DNA of 39,196 nt from contig JAGONC010000031.1 in the NCBI GenBank assembly GCA_017993235.1, positions 1 to 39,196 of the forward strand, read 5' to 3'. Of the stretch, positions 34,729-39,196 are shown in pieces (positions within the stretch are counted from its first letter, which is position 1; every line of letters starts with the position of its first letter). A program made the position numbers and the translations under genes. This stretch comes from Lentimicrobiaceae bacterium. GTDB lineage: Bacteria; Bacteroidota; Bacteroidia; Bacteroidales; JAGONC01. The notes below the pieces were generated by a model. That model was not told the origin of the DNA and searched no databases. It was given only the letters and a program-made list of their open reading frames with translations.

Positions 34729-35493
34729 GTGAACCTTGATTTATCCACCAAAGCCGCTCTTGTCACCGGCTCCTCCCGCGGCATCGGCCGTGCCATCGCC
34801 AGGGAGCTGGCCTCTGCGGGGGCAAGAGTGGCTCTTCATTATAATAATAATCTTTCCAAAGCAGAAGAAACACGCTCTCAGCTTGAAGGCGACGGTCACA
34901 TTCTTATCCAGGGCAACATGACCCGCCCTATGGACCTGGTGCGCATGGTGGATCGGACTATTGAGAAATTCGGGAAGATCGATGTCCTGGTGAACAATGC
35001 CGGCATCTACGAGGAGGTGGACTTCCTGCGGATGACCTATGACGCCTGGCAGCAGGCATGGAAACGGACCATGGAAACCAATTTGACGGGTGTTGCAAAC
35101 CTTTCCTTCCTGGTCGCCAACCACATGGTGGAAAAGGGGAGCGGCCGGGTCATCAACATTTCTTCGCGCGGAGCCTTCCGCGGAGAGCCGACGGCATTCG
35201 CCTACGGCGCCAGCAAGGCTGGACTGAACGCGCTGGGGCAATCCATGGCCAAAGCCCTGGCTCCGCATAATGTATTCGTATTCACCGTCGCTCCCGGCTG
35301 GGTCGACACCGACATGGCCACCGACGGCCTGATAGGTGCGCGGGGAGAAGAGATCAAAGCCCAGAGCCCGCTGAACCGCGTGGCACAGCCAGAGGAGATT
35401 GCGCGACTGGTCGCATTTCTGGCCTCAGAGGGACATGACTACATGACCGGGTGCATCGTGGATATCAATGGGGCGTCGTATCTGCGGACGTGA
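34729..35493 (+). CDS. Short-chain dehydrogenase/reductase
   Basis: A 254-residue classical SDR with the nucleotide motif TGSSRGIG (13-20), NNAG (89-92), N118, the serine in NISSRG (145-146) and the YGASK pair Y159/K163, so the full catalytic tetrad. It resembles FabG-type 3-oxoacyl reductases but also many other NAD(P)H reductases; the substrate is unknown. The start is GTG at 34729; the ATG at 34701 is out of frame. Decamer repeats lie directly upstream, and no promoter match was found. Confidence 0.88.
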   Translation: MNLDLSTKAALVTGSSRGIGRAIARELASAGARVALHYNNNLSKAEETRSQLEGDGHILIQGNMTRPMDLVRMVDRTIEKFGKIDVLVNNAGIYEEVDFLRMTYDAWQQAWKRTMETNLTGVANLSFLVANHMVEKGSGRVINISSRGAFRGEPTAFAYGASKAGLNALGQSMAKALAPHNVFVFTVAPGWVDTDMATDGLIGARGEEIKAQSPLNRVAQPEEIARLVAFLASEGHDYMTGCIVDINGASYLRT

Positions 35494-35500
35494 GCGAATA

Positions 35501-35554
35501 AAAATCCCAAATTCCAGTCCTCATATACCCTTACCGCCTGCAGGATGGGATTTT
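35501..35554. terminator. Possible two-way terminator AAAATCCCA / TGGGATTTT
   Basis: A 9-bp perfect inverted repeat (35501-35509 with 35546-35554) surrounds a 36-base loop between the convergent SDR and DUF362 genes. The A/T ends would give a short T-run on each strand, but the loop is long. Confidence 0.35.
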
Positions 35555-35589
35555 CTGATTTCCATAGGATAAGCTTTTACTGGTCGATA

Positions 35590-36999
35590 TTAAGGATGGA
35601 GAACCATCTTCTTTGTCAAACTAACGTTGTTCGCTTGAAGTACACAGTGATAAACTCCTGATGGATAACCATTTGCATTCCAATTCACCTCATGTTCTCC
35701 CGAAGAGTACCTTTCTTCCGTCAGCCGGCAGATTTCGTTTCCAGAATTGTTATAAATTTTGATCCTGATGAACTGAGGATCGGGTAAAGAGAACCTGATG
35801 ACGGTCGTTTCCGCAAAGGGATTCGGCTGGTTCTGATAAAGCACTATCCTGTTGCCGTTGGAAATCAAGCCATCATCAATCCCGAAGATCCCATCAGCGC
35901 CATCACCCACGATCTCAATCTCACTGAGCTGATTGGTCCCCATCGCTTTCTGGTGAGCCAGATAAAGATGGTTGTCGGCGAACTGACCGTCAGGAAGCAG
36001 CAGCTTTTCCCCCTCCGGATCCTGCCAGAAGATCTTCGTGGCAACGCTGTCGGTAGCCACCGGATCTTTTCCTGCCAGCAGCACCTGATGCTCGTACGGC
36101 TCAAACGCCGGGGCCCAGGCTCCTTCGCCGCCAATAGCGTTTTTGATTCCGTCAACGACTGCCAGATGGATCGGGCGGGCCATGTTCAGGTCGCAGATCG
36201 AACGTGGAAGGTGATACACTGGATCTCCTCCCTCATGGTGGAGCTTTGAGCGAGTGCCCGTGTCACCCTGCATCTGGTAGAACTGCAGCGGTGCTATCCC
36301 GACCAGGTTTTTCATCGAATGGGTCATGCCCGCGATGATATGCTGTTTCATCTTGGTCACCGAAACAAAGACATCGATCTCATCGAGGATCTGATTCAGG
36401 ATGAAGGATTCATAAAAAAAAGGATTGCTGCCGGTGGAACGTGTGCAAAAGCTTGTATAGGGTGCTGAGTTGTTCAGGTTGACCATCTGGGCTCCAAGGT
36501 ATTGCTGGACGTCCTGATAACCATACTGGGTATAACATGCTGAATCCCACAATGATTCAACGATAGTAATCTTGCCGGGGCTCACCCCGCTGTCGATGAT
36601 CAGTTCGCCAACGGCTCTCAGAACTTCTGGATGGTTCCACATACATTCCCTGACATCCACCCCGTTCAGTTTGGGATGATCTGCCCAGTAGGAACCGCCT
36701 GTCAGGTTGATCTTGATGGCGACCCTACTGCTGGTTTTCATGATATCGCTGATCCCGCCCAGTGAATCAAAGAGGTGTTCGACCTTTTGGCGGATATAGA
36801 CCCGTTCGTAGTTATCTGCCCTGGTGGCAGCAACTTTGGATTTGGAATCAGTTCCTCCGAACAGGGAAAGGCCATCCCATCCCTGGGTTAATCCCGAAAC
36901 TGGTGCCAGGAATGAAGCAATAGAAAGCCCCGTCAACTTGATGAAGTCCCTCCGCGATGTGGTGTGGCTTTTGTCCGGGATTTCTTCTTTTCTGGGCAT
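35590..36999 (-). CDS. DUF362 protein with Tat signal and T9SS sorting domain
   Basis: A 469-residue exported protein. The N-terminus has a twin-arginine signal (TSRRDFIKLTGLSIASFLAP, RR at 16-17). The central part (about 65-365) is a DUF362 domain (AIKINLTGGSYWADHP, VTKMKQHIIAGMTHSMKNLVGI, GKDPVATDSVATKIF). Residues about 385-469 form a type A T9SS sorting domain (LYQNQPNPFAETTVIRFSLP, YPSGVYHCVL, KKMVLHP). No CxxCxxC iron-sulfur motif is visible, unlike some DUF362 relatives. DUF362 activity is not established. The combination implies export in a folded state by Tat, followed by passage through the outer membrane by the type IX system. ATG 36999 gives the complete signal. Confidence 0.87.
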   Translation of the reverse strand: MPRKEEIPDKSHTTSRRDFIKLTGLSIASFLAPVSGLTQGWDGLSLFGGTDSKSKVAATRADNYERVYIRQKVEHLFDSLGGISDIMKTSSRVAIKINLTGGSYWADHPKLNGVDVRECMWNHPEVLRAVGELIIDSGVSPGKITIVESLWDSACYTQYGYQDVQQYLGAQMVNLNNSAPYTSFCTRSTGSNPFFYESFILNQILDEIDVFVSVTKMKQHIIAGMTHSMKNLVGIAPLQFYQMQGDTGTRSKLHHEGGDPVYHLPRSICDLNMARPIHLAVVDGIKNAIGGEGAWAPAFEPYEHQVLLAGKDPVATDSVATKIFWQDPEGEKLLLPDGQFADNHLYLAHQKAMGTNQLSEIEIVGDGADGIFGIDDGLISNGNRIVLYQNQPNPFAETTVIRFSLPDPQFIRIKIYNNSGNEICRLTEERYSSGEHEVNWNANGYPSGVYHCVLQANNVSLTKKMVLHP

Positions 37000-37032
37000 T
37001 ATATTCAGTACTTTTAATAGATGTTTGAATGG

Positions 37033-37052
37033 CCCCGGTCTTCAGACCGGGG
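37033..37052. repeat. Perfect hairpin CCCCGGTC-TTCA-GACCGGGG
   Basis: An 8-bp GC stem with a 4-base loop, followed by ATTTT and, 24 bases on, the word AGGCCTTTAGCCC. It lies upstream of both the DUF362 gene (minus) and the truncated transposase (plus). Its position next to a RAYT-type transposase suggests a REP-like element rather than a terminator. Confidence 0.7.
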
Positions 37053-37128
37053 ATTTTGGCAGTTTTCTCTTATTTTAGGCCTTTAGCCCAAGACAAATGT
37101 ATCATTTTTTACATAACGAAAGCCAAAG

Positions 37129-37518
37129 GTGATGGGCCGGTGTGTAATGGAAAACCTGCAAAACGTATCGGCACATTACCCATACGACGAAATTCCAATT
37201 TTTACGGTCATGCCGAACCATTTGCACACCGTAATCGTCATTGATGGGGATAAAATGCCGATGGGAAATCGTAGAGACGCGGCGCGCCGCGTCTATACGA
37301 CAAATAACACGCGTAACGTACCAACGAAATGGTTGGCGGTAACCATCGGCGGCATCAAATCGGCCGTTACGAAATTTGCGCACGAAAATAAATTGGATTT
37401 CGCGTGGCAGACCCGTTTTCACGACCATATTATCCGTGATGCGGGTGAAATGAACCGGATTGCACGGTATATTGAAAAAAATATCGCACAATGGGAATCG
37501 GATCATTATTGCGAATAA
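37129..37518 (+). pseudogene. REP-associated tyrosine transposase (Y1/HUH), N-terminally truncated
   Basis: The readable part has 129-130 residues; intact relatives have about 180. The HUH motif is present in VMPNHLHTVIVI (H31, H33), and the tail carries WQTRFHDHIIRD and the catalytic tyrosine Y114 in ARYIEKNIAQW, so both chemical halves remain. The first beta-strand region (YFVT.C type) is missing, and the frame is closed by TAA 12 bases upstream of the GTG/ATG start at 37129/37132. A palindrome (37271-37298) lies inside the frame and encodes the basic insert RRDAARRVYT (48-57) without breaking it. Such enzymes act on hairpin DNA. Probably a decaying copy, although a short active form cannot be excluded. 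Confidence 0.75.
37271..37298. repeat. GC-rich palindrome, copy 1, inside the transposase frame
   Basis: A 28-bp palindrome with half-site GTAGAGACGCGGCG, centred on CGCG/CGCC, with one mismatch (TATAC in place of CTAC at the right end). The flanking TC and GA extend the symmetry to 32 bp. It is identical, but for that base, to copy 2 at 37543-37570. Confidence 0.92.
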
Positions 37519-37542
37519 ATCACCATATCGGTGTGGCAGATC

Positions 37543-37570
37543 GTAGAGACGCGGCGCGCCGCGTCTCTAC
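37543..37570. repeat. GC-rich palindrome, copy 2, between transposase and gcvP
   Basis: A perfect 28-bp palindrome (half-site GTAGAGACGCGGCG) 24 bases after the transposase stop codon and 31 bases before the gcvP stop codon on the other strand. It may also block read-through from gcvP. Confidence 0.92.
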
Positions 37571-37601
37571 AGGAAACGGGGACCGAAAACAGGCGACGCA
37601 A

Positions 37602-39196
37602 TCAGAATTCACACGTGCACATCAGGTTCCTGTCTCCGTACGCATCGTCAATCCGTGTCACCGGCGGCCAGTATTTCGTTTCCAATGGTGCCGCCGTGAC
37701 CGCCTTTTCCCTTGAATACGGATACTCCCAGCGGCTGCTCATGACCATGGCCGCCGTATGAGGCGCATTTTTCAGCACATTGTTGGCTGGATCCGCTTTT
37801 CCGTCAATGATCTCCTGTATCTCCCCGCGGATCTCGATCATCGCCTCCACAAAGCGATCCAGCTCGCGGAGCGGCTCGCTTTCCGTGGGTTCCACCATCA
37901 GGGTGCCGTGAACCGGAAAAGCCACGGTAGGTGCGTGGAAGCCGTAATCCATCAGACGCTTGGCGATGGAAATGACCTCCACTCCGGCTGTCCGGTGGAA
38001 CTCGTTGCAGTCGAGGATCATCTCATGCGCGCAGGTGCCATTTTTGCCGGTATACAGGATCTTGTAATGATCCTTCAGGCATGCCAGCAGGTAATTGGCA
38101 TTCAGGATGGCATATTTCGTGGCTTCTGTCAGCCCTTCCGCACCGAGCATTTTGACATACCCATAGGAAATGGGAAGGATGAAAGCGCTGCCAAAGGGAG
38201 CAGAAGCCACTGCATGGATCGGATTTTTGCTTCCGGTCGGAACAACGGGATTGGATGGCAAAAATTCAACCAGGTGCCGGGCCACCCCAATGGGGCCGGC
38301 ACCCGGACCGCCACCGCCGTGAGGGATGGCAAACGTCTTATGCAGGTTCAGATGACACACGTCGGCACCAATCTGCCCGGGACTGGTCAGTCCGACCTGG
38401 GCATTCATGTTGGCTCCGTCCATGTACACTTGCCCTCCATTCTCATGAACGATCTTCACCAGTTCCAGGATGCCTTCTTCAAACACTCCATGCGTTGAGG
38501 GATAGGTCACCATGATCGCAGAGAGATGATCACGATGGGCAACCGCCTTTTCGTGCAGGTCGTCCAGGTCGATGTTACCCATTTCGTCGCATTTCACCAC
38601 CACGATCTCCATGCCCGCCATGTGCGCGCTGGCCGGATTGGTGCCATGGGCAGAGGATGGGATCAGGCACACATTGCGGTGTCCCTGTCCATTGGCCCGG
38701 TGGTAGGCCTGAATCACCATCATACCGGCGTATTCACCTGCCGCTCCCGAATTGGGTTGAAACGACATGGCGGCGAAGCCTGTGATCTCACAGAAGATCT
38801 TCTCCATCTCGCTGATCAGTATCGAATAACCTTCCGCCTGGTCCTGCGGAACGAAGGGATGGATCTCCGCAAAATCAGGCCAGCTCATATAGAACATCTC
38901 AGCGGCCGCGTTCAGCTTCATGGTGCAGGAACCCAGCGGGATCATGGTCCGGTTCAGGGCCAGATCCTTATTCTCAAGCATCTTCAGGTACCGCATCATG
39001 TCGGTTTCGGAGTGATACGTATTGAAGATCGGGTGCATTAAAAATTCACTCTTCCTCTTCATTTCTAAAGGAAATGTGCTGATTTTCTGACATTCTTCAG
39101 GATGGCAGATGAACGGAGTGAACGGGATTCCGCCAGCTTTAGCCAGGATGCCAAGAATCAGGTTGATATCGGCCAGTTCGGTGGTTTCGTCCACAC
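37602..39196 (-). CDS. gcvP: Glycine dehydrogenase (decarboxylating), P protein, C-terminal part
   Basis: The PLP subunit of the glycine cleavage system, cut by the right window edge: about 530 of roughly 950 residues are present. Seen are [57 protein letters not shown] and the PLP-lysine motif [18 protein letters not shown] (K286 of the visible part). It could be the long single-chain form or the separate subunit 2; the missing N-terminal half is needed to tell. The start at the edge is not a true start. It would work with GcvT, GcvH and a dihydrolipoyl dehydrogenase such as the one at 26940. Confidence 0.96.
   Translation of the reverse strand, partial: VDETTELADINLILGILAKAGGIPFTPFICHPEECQKISTFPLEMKRKSEFLMHPIFNTYHSETDMMRYLKMLENKDLALNRTMIPLGSCTMKLNAAAEMFYMSWPDFAEIHPFVPQDQAEGYSILISEMEKIFCEITGFAAMSFQPNSGAAGEYAGMMVIQAYHRANGQGHRNVCLIPSSAHGTNPASAHMAGMEIVVVKCDEMGNIDLDDLHEKAVAHRDHLSAIMVTYPSTHGVFEEGILELVKIVHENGGQVYMDGANMNAQVGLTSPGQIGADVCHLNLHKTFAIPHGGGGPGAGPIGVARHLVEFLPSNPVVPTGSKNPIHAVASAPFGSAFILPISYGYVKMLGAEGLTEATKYAILNANYLLACLKDHYKILYTGKNGTCAHEMILDCNEFHRTAGVEVISIAKRLMDYGFHAPTVAFPVHGTLMVEPTESEPLRELDRFVEAMIEIRGEIQEIIDGKADPANNVLKNAPHTAAMVMSSRWEYPYSREKAVTAAPLETKYWPPVTRIDDAYGDRNLMCTCEF

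Noticed and set aside
37102..37506. 134-codon open frame on the minus strand
   Set aside because: It mirrors the transposase fragment, which has HUH and Tyr motifs on the plus strand; the minus frame has none.
1..39196. CRISPR array, tRNA or rRNA genes
   Set aside because: The short-period repeats (7, 8 and 10 bp) have no spacers of CRISPR size, and no cloverleaf or rRNA core sequence was recognised by eye.

Overview
The window looks like chromosomal DNA of an uncultured member of the Bacteroidota. The evidence is a one-piece SecD-SecF protein, a fused CcsB-CcsA cytochrome c maturation protein, two proteins ending in type IX secretion (T9SS) type A sorting domains, an OmpA protein with the TPR / beta-propeller / regulatory-fold / OmpA layout of PorE, and several upstream sequences matching the phylum's TTG-N17-23-TAnnTTTG promoter. 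No rRNA, tRNA or CRISPR array was seen. The genus cannot be told from the sequence.

Layout. 1-412 has no gene but holds small inverted repeats; it lies at the 3' side of a tyrosine recombinase gene (413-1504, minus) and resembles the edge of a recombination-site array. 1632-6020 (minus) is a likely operon, lemA - TPM - TPM(Gly-rich) - ccsBA. htpG follows, then a RuvC-like gene whose 3' end lies inside a 98-bp inverted repeat. 8676-13885 holds ilvE (plus), pyrF and prfA (minus), nfo (plus, flanked by AT repeats) and purM (minus). 13949-20094 (minus) is an envelope block: a PorE-like OmpA protein with a degenerate retropepsin-like tail, tatA, and secDF with a strong terminator. 20353-22635 is a secreted FG-GAP/VCBS T9SS substrate. 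A LOG-family protein, uvrA, rfbC and lpdA follow on the minus strand.

28554-35493 is an aspartate-family neighbourhood: a Cys/Met-metabolism PLP enzyme, homoserine dehydrogenase, an aldehyde dehydrogenase, a dihydrodipicolinate-synthase-like protein that lacks the usual catalytic triad, homoserine kinase (4-bp overlap with the previous gene) and a short-chain dehydrogenase. Then come a DUF362 protein with both a Tat signal and a T9SS tail, a truncated REP-associated (Y1/HUH) transposase with a GC-rich palindrome inside its reading frame and a second copy downstream, and the C-terminal half of gcvP running off the right edge.

Most genes are housekeeping. The unusual material is the recombinase and the repeats at the left edge, the triad-less DHDPS-like protein, the OmpA/pseudo-protease fusion, the Tat plus T9SS double-targeted protein, the transposase/palindrome pair, and several families of short-period repeats in intergenic DNA.
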